Positions 35,746-44,496 are shown, counted from the first letter of the stretch. The stretch: 64,000 nucleotides of DNA from Arthrobacter sp. ERGS1:01 (GCF_001281315.1 NZ_CP012479.1:1178001-1242000), one strand, 5' to 3'. The notes: generated by a model from the sequence alone, not told the origin. Program-made: numbers and translations.

Positions 35746-36213
35746 GTGACTCCGGAATCAGAACCAGTCAGGATCGTCGTCGGCGTAGACGGATCCGCCA
35801 ATTCGGTCCACGCCCTGCACCAGGCCGAACGGATAGCCACTGCACTGAAGGGGCGTGTGGAGGCGGTTACCTGCTGGGATTACCCCAGCATCTGGGCCGA
35901 ACCGATGGCCTTAGGCCCGGAAGACCTGGAAGCGGAAGCAAAGACAGCGTTGAGTGAGAGCATTGAGGCAGCCTTTGGCACGAACACACCGGAAAACCTG
36001 GACAGCAAGTTGCTGCACGCCCCGGCCCGTCCAGCCCTGATCGAAGCCAGCCGGGATGCCGCAATGCTGGTCGTTGGACGGCGCGGCCGCGGCGGTTTCG
36101 CGGGTCTGCGGATCGGGTCGGTCAGCTCGGCCTGCATCAGCCATGCACTGTGTCCCGTGCTCGTGGTGCACGCTGATGAGGACTCCGACGACTTGCTTGG
36201 ACACGCCACCTAA
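35746..36213 (+). CDS. Universal stress protein (UspA family)
   Basis: The protein has 155 residues from the GTG at 35746, which has AAGGGG eight bases upstream; the open frame reaches back to 35659 but would cross a regulatory box. The strand is RIVVGVDGSANS and the ATP motif is GRRGRGGFAGLRIGSVSSA. It strongly resembles the Usp of the cytochrome b operon (shared HAPARPALIEAS block), suggesting duplication within the island. It is transcribed rightward before a small unknown gene. Confidence 0.9.
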   Translation: MTPESEPVRIVVGVDGSANSVHALHQAERIATALKGRVEAVTCWDYPSIWAEPMALGPEDLEAEAKTALSESIEAAFGTNTPENLDSKLLHAPARPALIEASRDAAMLVVGRRGRGGFAGLRIGSVSSACISHALCPVLVVHADEDSDDLLGHAT

Positions 36214-36281
36214 GGACACGACCCCGCCGCGGGTGCGGTTGGGGCAGACGGCATTTTCGATCACAAAGGGGTTCGGCAGGT

Positions 36282-36506
36282 ATGGAAATTCAAGACGTTT
36301 GGCAGGGGCTAGACCCTAAGTCTCAAGACTGGTTTAGGCAAAACCCGGGGTGCCGGGCGTTGCCGCGAACGCTCGTGAATATCATCAGCACCGGCTACGC
36401 CGGTCACATCAAGGTCGACCAAGACGGCATCATGCCGCTGACCGAGAAAGACCTGAAGTTCCTTCATGACTTTGGGCGTGGGCCAGCTGACCACCGGCAG
36501 ATGTGA
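36282..36506 (+). CDS. Small uncharacterised 74-residue protein
   Basis: I did not recognise a family. The protein is soluble-looking and without Cys clusters, with helical segments VWQGLDPKSQDWFRQNPG and PLTEKDLKFLHDFG. It lies 68 bp behind a stress-protein gene and before a strong terminator, so it is probably the second gene of that transcript. Composition looks like true coding sequence, and a weak GGCAGG precedes the ATG. Confidence 0.55.
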   Translation: MEIQDVWQGLDPKSQDWFRQNPGCRALPRTLVNIISTGYAGHIKVDQDGIMPLTEKDLKFLHDFGRGPADHRQM

Positions 36507-36556
36507 GGGGATGCCCACCCTAGCTGCCGAGCGTCGTCGGCCCTTTGGGGAGACGC

Positions 36557-36600
36557 ACCGGTTGCTAAGAATGCAGGGATTCTTAGCAACCGGTTTGTCT
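36557..36600. terminator. Bidirectional terminator between the Usp operon and the decarboxylase gene
   Basis: A perfect 16-bp stem (36557-36572 with 36579-36594, arm ACCGGTTGCTAAGAAT) has loop GCAGGG and is followed by TTGTCTTA. It lies between convergent genes. Confidence 0.9.
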
Positions 36601-38516
36601 TAGATGGCGGGGGCTGGGACCACCAAGTGTGCCTGCGTCGTTTCAAGAATTTCTCCCACGGTTTTCGTCAAGATCTGCAGATACGACTGGAACAGTTCCG
36701 GGTATTCGGTGGTGTGGGCAAGCCAGGGGTGCATGACGCAGCTCCGAAGGACCGTCACCGTGCCCAATGAGTCCCAGTCTGATGCCGTGATCCCCATCCG
36801 TTCGATGAATTCTTGCGGCACATTGCCGTATACATCCTTGCGAAGTTCCGTGTGTGAGGTGATCCAGTCGTCGCTGTAGAGGGGCCCAAACTCGTAGGAA
36901 AAGCGGTGATAGAGCTCCTGATTCAGGGCGTTCATGCGGGCCAGGCTGGTGTTTCCGACGACGTTGAATGCCATGCAGACGATATTGAAATCCGGATCCG
37001 GGATCAAGGGCAGGCACGTGACCATCGTGCCGGCGACGGGGAAGAGTTCAACGGTCTTCAACGTGTCCAGGAAGTGCCGGGTTCCGGCCCAGCTTCGGGC
37101 CATGAGCTGCCCGTACCCGCTATGGTTCAGGGGCAGTAGTTGGTGCGCGGCCCAGACACCGGCGGCCGTGGTCCCTGATTTGGACCCTTCCAGGACAACA
37201 CTGCCCAGGCTTTCATCGAGATTGCCGCCGTCCTCAAAGACGTACGCGGCGGCGTAGGAGATCAGGGCCAGGATGCGGCGGTCGCGGAAGGTGACTCCGC
37301 CGGCAGCGTAAGGAACGTACCCCATCTTGTGGGGGTCAATGGTGATCGAGTCCGCGGATCCGATAGCCTCAAAAGCTGACCGGACACTCTCGCTGGGCCA
37401 GCCGTCGTCGTACCCTTCTTCCGCCAGTCGCGCGTGGAGTTCCGGCGCGGACATAAAGGAGCCGTCCTCGTTGAGGAACAACGACCGGGCGTAGCCCCCG
37501 TAGGCTGCATCGACGTGGAAGTAGAAATTGACGCCGTTTGCACGGTTCGTGGCTATGAGGTCTCGCATCCCCGCGATGTCATCGACGGCCCCTTCTTCGG
37601 TGGTGGCGGCGACGCCGACCAGTGCGAGAATGGGGATCTGCTGCTCCACCAATTCGTCAATGACGTACTGCAGGGCGCCCAGGTCCATCCGGTAGTGCTG
37701 GTCGACGGGGATGGTGATGAGGTTCTCCATCCCGATCCCCAACAGGTCCATGGCCTTGTCCCAGGAGTAGTGGCGGGTGCTTGGCACCAGCACTTTTCCC
37801 AAAAGACCGTTGCCGGAGCCTCGACCCCGGCTCGATTCGGCGATGGTGCGTTTGAAGAGGTCCCTGTCGGCCTTGATGGTGTCGAGCAGGTCCAACGCAA
37901 CGTCGACCGGCAGGTTCAGCAGATCCCATTCGGACTTTCCCTCAACCAGGGCCGGGCAGGTTTGCTTCATGGCCTGGGGAAGGGACTTAAGGTTCCTGGC
38001 GAGCCAGAGTCCTTCGTAGTTGGCGACTGTTCCGTCCGTGGTGAGGTGGCCCCAGGCGGTGTCCGGGCTCCATCCCGCGAGCGTCGCGAAATCCCGTCCG
38101 ACTTCGGTTTCCATCTGTGATGTGGCTACCGAGGATTCATAGGCGACATTGTTGGGGTTGTACAGAATGGTCGCTATTTCAGCAAGATTGGCGATCATCA
38201 GGGTGTCGGAGTTCATGTGTCCGAGGTAGCGTGTGGAGAACCAAGGAGTCGAGGTTGATTTGAGTCGGGACGTCAATTCCTCAAGGACCTGCTGGCTGCG
38301 GTCCACGGCGGCCTCGAACGAGGCTTCGCGTGTTTCGGCCGGGCTGATGATGTCGGCGTCTTCCGGATGGAAATCGCGCCTCCAGTGAATATGTTCCTGG
38401 ACGAGACCGTCCACCGCCTCTTTGAAGAATTTGCGGTTTTCCGCCTTCGGGCCAAGGAAGAGGGGTCTGACATCGATGGGTGAGTGGCGGTTTGGGCTGC
38501 TTGTGGCGTCGGGCAT
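36600..38516 (-). CDS. tdc: PLP-dependent amino-acid decarboxylase, tyrosine-decarboxylase type
   Basis: It would decarboxylate an aromatic amino acid (tyrosine to tyramine) and consume a proton. The protein has 638 residues, the length of lactic-acid-bacterial TyrDC rather than the ~470 of glutamate decarboxylases. Matches to that family from memory include RYLGHMNSDTLM, NNVAYESSVATSQMETEVG, FHVDAAYGGYARS and ITIDPHKMGYVPYAAGG. Lys397 of the last block is the PLP lysine. AAGG precedes the ATG. It lies 39 bp behind an APC-family antiporter on the same strand, as in the tyrosine decarboxylase-antiporter pairs of enterococci. Glutamate or another aromatic amino acid are the alternative substrates. 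Confidence 0.85.
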   Translation of the reverse strand: MPDATSSPNRHSPIDVRPLFLGPKAENRKFFKEAVDGLVQEHIHWRRDFHPEDADIISPAETREASFEAAVDRSQQVLEELTSRLKSTSTPWFSTRYLGHMNSDTLMIANLAEIATILYNPNNVAYESSVATSQMETEVGRDFATLAGWSPDTAWGHLTTDGTVANYEGLWLARNLKSLPQAMKQTCPALVEGKSEWDLLNLPVDVALDLLDTIKADRDLFKRTIAESSRGRGSGNGLLGKVLVPSTRHYSWDKAMDLLGIGMENLITIPVDQHYRMDLGALQYVIDELVEQQIPILALVGVAATTEEGAVDDIAGMRDLIATNRANGVNFYFHVDAAYGGYARSLFLNEDGSFMSAPELHARLAEEGYDDGWPSESVRSAFEAIGSADSITIDPHKMGYVPYAAGGVTFRDRRILALISYAAAYVFEDGGNLDESLGSVVLEGSKSGTTAAGVWAAHQLLPLNHSGYGQLMARSWAGTRHFLDTLKTVELFPVAGTMVTCLPLIPDPDFNIVCMAFNVVGNTSLARMNALNQELYHRFSYEFGPLYSDDWITSHTELRKDVYGNVPQEFIERMGITASDWDSLGTVTVLRSCVMHPWLAHTTEYPELFQSYLQILTKTVGEILETTQAHLVVPAPAI

Positions 38517-38555
38517 GGGGACCTTCTCATTTTGGGTCGGTGTGGCGTGAGGCTG

Positions 38556-40034
38556 TCAGCTGACGGGGGTAGGCACGGTTCCCGATTCGGTTTCTGTTTG
38601 CGGTTCCTCATCGGGCTTGGGCACCCAGGATGCACGGCGGAACCGGAAAATAATCAACGGGACGGCGGTGACAAGGACGGTGCCGACGATCATGAAGATC
38701 TCAAAAGGTGTGGCGTTTTCGGCCACCTGGCTTGGCGGCAGAAGGGCGATTAGGAAGACGAATACCATGCCCAGGAATCCCCAGCCTGCGACGATCCACA
38801 CGCCCACTTTTCCGCCTGGGATCCGGAAGTGCCGCACCGTATTTGGCTGGCTTGTCCGCAACTTGATGGCGGCCGCGTACATGAGGAAGTACATGACGAT
38901 GTAGACGGTGGTGGTCAGTGCGAACAACGCCCAGAAGCTCGCGTTGATGTTTCCGGGCCAGAAAAGGAACACGAGACCCCAAAAGGTCACCAGGATGGCT
39001 TGGGCGATAAGCAGTCCCACTGGCATGCCCTGCTTGTTCGTCTTTTGCAAGATAGGTGGCAGCGATCCAAGGCGGGCAGTTACCAGGAGGCCCCGCACCG
39101 GGCCGAGGACCCAGGCGACAACCTCGCCGACGGCACCAAGGACGATCAGGATGCCGACCGTGGGGACAATCCAGGTCGAGCTTGGTCCAACAATGATGGC
39201 GAAGGCCTGCATGATGCCGGCGTTGAGACTCATCGATTTTGCGGGGACCAGCCACGCAACGATCAAGGCACCGGAGATGCTGATGATGGCCATGACGACG
39301 CTGACGATGAGGATGGCGATGGGGTAGTTACGGCTTGGTCGTTTCATGTCGTTCACGTGGGCGGCGGTCACCTCAATGCCGATGAAGAAGAAGACGAACG
39401 TGACCAGCAGGACCAGGTTGTTCGCCGAGCCAAAGTTGGGCATCAAGGACTGCCACGACGGCGGCATCAGCGGAATCTGAGGGGCATGCCCGGCCGAGAG
39501 GTAAATGGCTGCGCCGATAACCAGAGCAATGAAAGGCAGGAAGGTTCCGACGGCGGCGAACCAGGTGGTCAGGCGTTGGTAAACCTTCAATCCGCGAAGA
39601 TTGGCGAGTGTGGCCCCCCACCAAACAACCACGATGACAATGAACACGAACAGTTTGCTCCCGGCAAGCCCGGGGGCAAACACATAGGCCAGTGCGGCGG
39701 CTATGAACGCAAGGATGCCTATGAAACCAATGGTCATCTGGAACCACTGGATCCATACCGCGGTGAATCCCCAACGTTCACCAAAAGCCTGCTTGACCCA
39801 TTCATACACGCCGCCTTCGCCAGGCCAGCCGGAGGCGAGTTCCGCCGCAACGTAGGCGGCGGGAAGCAAGAACATGACGATGGCGGCAATGTTGAATATG
39901 ACCGACTGCCAGCCCAGAAGCGCTTCAGTGGGGAAAGTGCGAATGCTTAGCAGCGCGGCGGAAGTGACCATCACAAAACCGAACAAGCTGATGGTGACCA
40001 CTTTAGGTCGGCGGGTGCGTTGGTCAAGGCTCAT
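38556..40034 (-). CDS. APC-family amino acid/amine antiporter
   Basis: The protein has 492 residues with about 12 membrane helices. The N-terminal part is VVTISLFGFVMVTSAALLSIR, then PGEGGVYEWVKQAFGERWG, which is characteristic of the glutamate:GABA and tyrosine:tyramine exchanger group. It would exchange the external amino acid for the internal amine, and with the decarboxylase downstream generate proton motive force and raise cytoplasmic pH. AGGAG lies nine bases before the ATG. The upstream region holds a DevR-like box (40180-40193), shared with the divergent Moco enzyme. Confidence 0.87.
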   Translation of the reverse strand: MSLDQRTRRPKVVTISLFGFVMVTSAALLSIRTFPTEALLGWQSVIFNIAAIVMFLLPAAYVAAELASGWPGEGGVYEWVKQAFGERWGFTAVWIQWFQMTIGFIGILAFIAAALAYVFAPGLAGSKLFVFIVIVVVWWGATLANLRGLKVYQRLTTWFAAVGTFLPFIALVIGAAIYLSAGHAPQIPLMPPSWQSLMPNFGSANNLVLLVTFVFFFIGIEVTAAHVNDMKRPSRNYPIAILIVSVVMAIISISGALIVAWLVPAKSMSLNAGIMQAFAIIVGPSSTWIVPTVGILIVLGAVGEVVAWVLGPVRGLLVTARLGSLPPILQKTNKQGMPVGLLIAQAILVTFWGLVFLFWPGNINASFWALFALTTTVYIVMYFLMYAAAIKLRTSQPNTVRHFRIPGGKVGVWIVAGWGFLGMVFVFLIALLPPSQVAENATPFEIFMIVGTVLVTAVPLIIFRFRRASWVPKPDEEPQTETESGTVPTPVS

Positions 40035-40179
40035 GGTCGGACACTCCTAGCAGTGTGGCTGAAACTTACTTACGACGGCGGTACGGCAGAAGCCTGTATG
40101 CTTACCGGCCTTCGCTCTCACCGGATTCCGTGGGAGTGGGTCATATCGTCAACTTACGTCGCGGTAGGTCGGGCGATCA

Positions 40180-40245
40180 GAGGCTTTGGACCCCTGTTGC
40201 CGATCGAGTTTGGCCCTAGCCGTGCCGGACCAGCATGGCTAGGCT
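40180..40245 (+). promoter_or_regulatory. DevR-like boxes and leaderless -10 of the Moco/cytochrome b gene
   Basis: GAGGCTTTGGACCC (40180-40193) is a near-palindromic box with one mismatch to GGGnCnnnnGnCCC. A second half-site ending TTTGGCCC (40203-40216) has its edge 37 bp from the ATG at 40253. TAGGCT (40240-40245) lies at -13 to -8. The box also lies 146 bp from the divergent antiporter start. Confidence 0.55.
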
Positions 40246-40252
40246 TCGAAAC

Positions 40253-42034
40253 ATGACCCCATTGCCGGAAGATCCCCCTCGTCCTGCTGCAGATATCGGT
40301 GCCGGCGGTGGACGCGCGAGTTTTCGCTCGGAGCTTGATCGCCGTCGGTTCTCTGTGGTTGATGAGACGTGGGCCGGGGGAGTACCTGCCCAATACGGTG
40401 TGGCTCCACGGGTGCGGGTTGGTCAAGGCAAATGGTTCAATTTGTTGTGGCTTATCCCGATCGGGTTTCTTCTACTCCTGGTCGCCGTCGGAATTGCCAA
40501 GGGCATCAGGGGGCTCCCCTCCGTGCAGGATTTCATTCATCGGTATCCGGGGATGTCGGAGCTGCCCGGCAATGCGCCCGTCGGGTTTCCCGCGTGGGTC
40601 GGCTGGCAGCACTTTTTGAACCTGTTCTTCATGACTTTCATCATCCGTTCCGGTGCCACGATTCTCTCCGACCATCCGCGGCTCTATTGGATCCGGCACT
40701 CCACCCCGGGCAGGGACTGGTTCCGGGTCCAGAAACCGGTACCGTCCAACCCGCTCTACACGGCCAAGGAGGATTCGATCACGTTGCCGGACGGGGTTGG
40801 CCTGCCTGGACGCCGGCATTCCATCGGCCTGGCCCGCTGGTGGCACCTGGGCATCGACACCCTGTGGTTGGCCAACGGCATAGTCTTCTTTGTCCTGCTT
40901 TTCACGACCGGGCAATGGGTGCGCCTGATCCCATTGCATTGGGATGTCATTCCGAACGCGATCTCTGTGGCAATCCAGTATTTGTCATTGGATTGGCCGG
41001 CCGAGAGCGGGTGGAGTAACTACAACAGCCTGCAACTGATCGCGTACTTCATCACGGTTTTCATCGCCGCCCCGCTCGCGCTGGTCACGGGGCTGGGCAT
41101 GTCCCCGGCGCTCTCCACCAAATTCCGGCGTATCAGTTCCATCTTCAGCATCCAGGTCGCCCGGTCCCTGCATTTTCTGGTTCTGTGCTGGTTCGTGATG
41201 TTCATCGTGATCCACGTAGCGCTCGTGTTGACCACCGGCGCCCTGCAGAACCTCAACCATATGTTCGCCGCCCAGGACACAGAATCATGGACGGGCTTTT
41301 GGATTTTCGCGGCAGCCATGGCCGTGGTGATTGTCGCGTGGGTGGCGGCCACCCCTTTCACCTACCGGCACCCGCGGGTCGTCCAGAGAGTCGGCTTCGC
41401 CCTCATTGGGCCGACACAACGCCTGTTCGAACACGTCGACTCCAAGCCCGGCCAGTACACGGAGAAGGACATCTCCCCGTACTTTTGGCACAACGGCAAC
41501 TACCCAAACACTGAGGAATACGAGCAACTCCTGGCCGTCAATTTCGCCGACTATAGACTGCGCATCAACGGGCTCGTTGAGAACCCTGTAGAGCTGGGCA
41601 TGGAAAAGCTGCGGGGGTTGGCCCATCACGAGCAAATCACCCAGCATTTTTGCATCCAGGGCTGGTCAGGGGTCGCTAAATGGGGTGGCGTCTCCCTACA
41701 AACCATCCTGGACATGGTGAAGCCGAAACCTGAGGCGAAGTGGGTCATCTTCTACTCCTTCGCCTTCGGACCCGAAGGCGGACTCTATTATGATGCCCAA
41801 CCCATCGATCAGATGGGGCACCACCTGACCATGCTCGCCTACGACATGAACGACGAAGCCCTGTCGTTCGGCCACGGTGCTCCACTGCGGCTGCGCAACG
41901 AATCGGAGCTCGGCTTCAAGATGGTCAAATGGGTCAAGGGCATCGAGTTTGTCCAGGACTTCACCGACATCGGTGGCGGGCTGGGCGGATACAACAACGA
42001 CCACGAATTCTTCGGGTACCGGCAATCGATTTGA
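40253..42034 (+). CDS. Fused cytochrome b561-like/sulfite-oxidase-type molybdopterin enzyme
   Basis: The protein has 593 residues from the ATG at 40253; the ATG at 40235 is possible but has no promoter or ribosome-site support. The N-terminal 370 residues have about five membrane helices with His pairs (GWQHFLNLFFMTF, ARWWHLGIDTLW, ARSLHFLVLCWFVMFIVIHV) typical of b-type haem proteins. The C-terminal 200 residues carry a sulfite-oxidase/YedY-like Moco domain, including HFCIQGWSGVAKWGGVSL with the Mo-ligand Cys. No Tat signal is seen, so the Moco domain may be cytoplasmic. It probably passes electrons between quinones and an unknown substrate. The substrate could be a sulfoxide or nitrogen oxide; sequence does not decide. 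Confidence 0.82.
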   Translation: MTPLPEDPPRPAADIGAGGGRASFRSELDRRRFSVVDETWAGGVPAQYGVAPRVRVGQGKWFNLLWLIPIGFLLLLVAVGIAKGIRGLPSVQDFIHRYPGMSELPGNAPVGFPAWVGWQHFLNLFFMTFIIRSGATILSDHPRLYWIRHSTPGRDWFRVQKPVPSNPLYTAKEDSITLPDGVGLPGRRHSIGLARWWHLGIDTLWLANGIVFFVLLFTTGQWVRLIPLHWDVIPNAISVAIQYLSLDWPAESGWSNYNSLQLIAYFITVFIAAPLALVTGLGMSPALSTKFRRISSIFSIQVARSLHFLVLCWFVMFIVIHVALVLTTGALQNLNHMFAAQDTESWTGFWIFAAAMAVVIVAWVAATPFTYRHPRVVQRVGFALIGPTQRLFEHVDSKPGQYTEKDISPYFWHNGNYPNTEEYEQLLAVNFADYRLRINGLVENPVELGMEKLRGLAHHEQITQHFCIQGWSGVAKWGGVSLQTILDMVKPKPEAKWVIFYSFAFGPEGGLYYDAQPIDQMGHHLTMLAYDMNDEALSFGHGAPLRLRNESELGFKMVKWVKGIEFVQDFTDIGGGLGGYNNDHEFFGYRQSI

Positions 42035-42064
42035 CGTGGTTTGTTTTGTTAGGGTGGCAGGCAC

Positions 42065-42763
42065 TCAGCCGTGCTCGGGCTGGGCCATCCACTTTGTGTC
42101 GGTGATGAACACGGCCGCTTGTGTACGGCGTTCAAAGCCCAGTTTCGCCAGCAGTGACGATACATAGTTCTTGACGGTCTTTTCGGCCAAGAACATTTCA
42201 AGGCCGATTTCCCGGTTGGTCAAACCCCGGCCGATGAGTTTGAGCACCCGGCCTTCCTGCGGGGTCAGTGCTGATATTCGGGGATCCACGCGGTCAGGTT
42301 CCGCCAAGCCTTGAACAACCTTCGCCATGACGTCGGCCGTAAACAGCGACTCGCCTTTGGCCGTCCGGTGCAAAGACGTCAGGAGGTCTGTCCCATCAAT
42401 TTCCTTGAGCACATAGCCGGCAGCCCCCGCGAGAACAGCCCCTCGCAGCGCTTGTTCGTCGTCGTAGCTGGTAAGAATCAGGCATTGTAAGGACGGGTCC
42501 ACGGATCTGACGTCACGACAAACTTCAATGCCGGTGCCGTCCGGTAGCCGGGCATCCAAGACCGAGACGTCCGGATGTAGGGCGGGTATGCGCCGGGTGG
42601 CCTCTAATGCGGACCCGGTGGAGCCGATTACACTGAATCCCTCGCCCTCCAGGAGTTCCTTCAGCCCCCGCCTGACAAGTTCGTGGTCGTCAAGGATGAA
42701 AACGGTGATCGGCCCCACCCGGGCAGCCGCCACCTTGTGTTCGGATGAAGCTACGTTATTCAT
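42065..42763 (-). CDS. devR: DevR/DosR-like LuxR-family response regulator
   Basis: The protein has 232 residues. The receiver domain reads VFILDDHELVRRGLKELL, with phospho-acceptor Asp in VSVLDARLPDGTGIEVCRD and CLILTSYDDEQAL. The NarL/LuxR HTH includes LIGRGLTNREIGLEMFLAEK and VKNYVSSLLAKLGFERRTQA. These blocks are nearly those of mycobacterial DosR. An extra segment of about 15 residues precedes the receiver. The ATG at 42763 has GGAGAG upstream. A degenerate box (TGGAATTTCGACTC, 42802-42815) lies 39 bp upstream, suggesting autoregulation. It is the likely partner of the kinase at 31262, 10 kb away, and master regulator of the island. Confidence 0.92.
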   Translation of the reverse strand: MNNVASSEHKVAAARVGPITVFILDDHELVRRGLKELLEGEGFSVIGSTGSALEATRRIPALHPDVSVLDARLPDGTGIEVCRDVRSVDPSLQCLILTSYDDEQALRGAVLAGAAGYVLKEIDGTDLLTSLHRTAKGESLFTADVMAKVVQGLAEPDRVDPRISALTPQEGRVLKLIGRGLTNREIGLEMFLAEKTVKNYVSSLLAKLGFERRTQAAVFITDTKWMAQPEHG

Positions 42764-42801
42764 TACGGCTCTCTCCCCGGCGGCGATGAAGAATCCTGAT
42801 C

Positions 42802-42815
42802 TGGAATTTCGACTC
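42802..42815. promoter_or_regulatory. Possible autoregulatory box of the DevR-like gene
   Basis: TGGAATTTCGACTC shares the TTCGACTC half with the boxes at 26846 and (inverted) 35611. The near edge is 39 bp from the ATG. It is a weak match to the mycobacterial core and is proposed by similarity within the island only. Confidence 0.35.
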
Positions 42816-42996
42816 TGTGACGTTTGAGGTGGTACTGCGTCAGTCTTGTTAGTCTTTCGCACGCACCAACCCGCCACAAGGGCCAAACGTCCCGCTGCCG
42901 GCTTGCACGCCACTTCGATCCCAATTGCTTAGGGGACCAGGAGATATCAGGGTGGAGCCTCTTGCATTGCTCGGGTGTCCATGTCAGGGCTAACTG

Positions 42997-43734
42997 TCAG
43001 AGCCCGGTGTTGTGTTCTTGCCGTTGCCGTTGCCGTCGTGGGAACGTACCGGCGAAAAGGAAGAGCGCGGCAAGCATGAACGGTACAAAGGACACCAGAA
43101 GGTTGATGAGCGGGTCGCCAAGGTCCTGCAGTATCCCGGATTCCCTGAGAAGACCGAGGAACAGCAGGCTCTCAAACGCTCCCACAAGGATTGTCCTTCG
43201 GCGGCCCTCGGACCGTGACAGGGCAGCGGCGGAAAACAGGGCGATTGACCCGACGGCGGTGGGGAGCAGCAGGGGAAGCCAATAGACCGCCAACTGGATC
43301 TGTTGGTTGTTGCTGTTGTGAATAAACGTCTCCGGCGCCGAGAGGAAGAAGCCGCTGATGATCACCGTCAGAGCAAACAATGGCAAGAGAATTCGGCGGA
43401 TGTGGCTTAGGAATCCGATGCCTTCCCTTTCAGAGCCGCGAAGGATTGTGCATGTGCCGACCATGATGAGTGCAAAGCCGAGGAAGTAGAGGCCGAACCG
43501 TACTTGCTGGAACCACACCGATGTCTTGAGCAGTGCATCGGCCATCAATCCGCCGGCGAGGGCAACCATGGTCCCTGCTCCCGCAAAGACGGTTCCCCGA
43601 CCATGTTCAATGTCGCTCGCGATTCCCGGCCGCCGCGTGAGCACGATTCCGCGGCCGACGGCCGCTGCCAATAACAAGAACACGGCGGCATTCATGGAGT
43701 AGTAGATGGCGTCAAAATAGTGTTCGAGATTCAT
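42997..43734 (-). CDS. Uncharacterised multi-pass membrane protein
   Basis: The protein has 245 residues with about seven membrane helices, a type not recognised further. It starts MNLEHYFDAIYYSMNAAVFLLL and alternates hydrophobic spans with short polar loops (LRGSEREGIGFLSHIRR, LSRSEGRRRTIL). The basic C-terminal tail (PRRQRQRQ) would be cytoplasmic. It is divergent from an OmpR-type regulator gene and shares a 112-bp upstream region with a perfect palindrome. It could be a sensor or transporter controlled by that system. Confidence 0.72.
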   Translation of the reverse strand: MNLEHYFDAIYYSMNAAVFLLLAAAVGRGIVLTRRPGIASDIEHGRGTVFAGAGTMVALAGGLMADALLKTSVWFQQVRFGLYFLGFALIMVGTCTILRGSEREGIGFLSHIRRILLPLFALTVIISGFFLSAPETFIHNSNNQQIQLAVYWLPLLLPTAVGSIALFSAAALSRSEGRRRTILVGAFESLLFLGLLRESGILQDLGDPLINLLVSFVPFMLAALFLFAGTFPRRQRQRQEHNTGL

Positions 43735-43810
43735 CGTTTCCTCCTTCGGTCACTATCAATACCTCAGTAGTAGCCCGGTGGCTGTGACATCAGCAGAACG
43801 TGGATTGTTA

Positions 43811-43824
43811 GGGTGATGTCACCC
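43811..43824. promoter_or_regulatory. Palindromic operator before the OmpR-type regulator gene
   Basis: GGGTGATGTCACCC has perfect 6-bp arms (GGGTGA/TCACCC) and ends 22 bp before the regulator ATG at 43846. It lies 77 bp from the divergent membrane-protein start. It differs from the DevR-like boxes and could be an autoregulatory site. Confidence 0.45.
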
Positions 43825-43845
43825 CGATCGGCGCACAATGAAGGC

Positions 43846-44496
43846 ATGAGGGTTCTAGTCGTCGAGGATCACGTCGTACTTGCTGAGCGGATCGCGGAAG
43901 GGCTGCGCGATGCCGGGATGGCCGCTGATGTGGCGTTCGATGGACGGCAGGCGCTTGATTCAGCAGCGAGTGTCCCCTACGACGTCGTCGTTCTTGATCG
44001 TGATCTGCCCGTGGTCCATGGTGACCGGGTTTGCAAGGAATTGGCGAGCTACACACCCGCTCCAAGGATCATCATGCTCACGGCGTCCGCGGAAGTTCAT
44101 GACAGGATCGACGGATTCGAGCTCGGAGCCGATGACTACCTGTGCAAACCATTTGCCTTCGAGGAATTGACCGCCCGCATCCGGGCCCTGGCCCGGAGGG
44201 AGCCCTCACAACCGGCCATCCTCCACCGTTGGGATCTGACCATAGACCGGGCCCGAATCCGGGTCAGCCGGTCCGGACAGGAAATCCGCCTCACAAAGAA
44301 GGAATTCGCGGTTCTCGCGCACCTCGCGACGGCGAACGGGGCGGTGGTGAGTGCCGAGGAACTCCTCGAGCACGAATGGGATGAAAACATCGACCCTTTC
44401 AGCAACACCGTGGCCGTCACTGTGGCGCGACTGCGAAAGAAACTCGGTGAACCAGTGGTGATTGAAACGGTAGTCGGCAGGGGGTACCGGATGTGA
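43846..44496 (+). CDS. OmpR/PhoB-family response regulator (system 1)
   Basis: The protein has 216 residues. The receiver domain starts MRVLVVEDHVVLAERI, with phospho-acceptor Asp in VVVLDRDLPVVHGD, Thr in IMLTA and Lys in LCKPF. The winged-helix DNA-binding domain ends NTVAVTVARLRKKLGE, VIETVVGRGYRM. The stop codon overlaps the start of the kinase gene by four bases. No strong Shine-Dalgarno is seen. Cluster context suggests it responds to envelope or redox state; the signal is unknown. Confidence 0.9.
   Translation: MRVLVVEDHVVLAERIAEGLRDAGMAADVAFDGRQALDSAASVPYDVVVLDRDLPVVHGDRVCKELASYTPAPRIIMLTASAEVHDRIDGFELGADDYLCKPFAFEELTARIRALARREPSQPAILHRWDLTIDRARIRVSRSGQEIRLTKKEFAVLAHLATANGAVVSAEELLEHEWDENIDPFSNTVAVTVARLRKKLGEPVVIETVVGRGYRM

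Noticed and set aside
36600..38516. Glutamate decarboxylase (GadB)
   Set aside because: At 638 residues it is much longer than GadB (about 470), and blocks such as RYLGHMNSDTLM and NNVAYESS fit tyrosine decarboxylase better.
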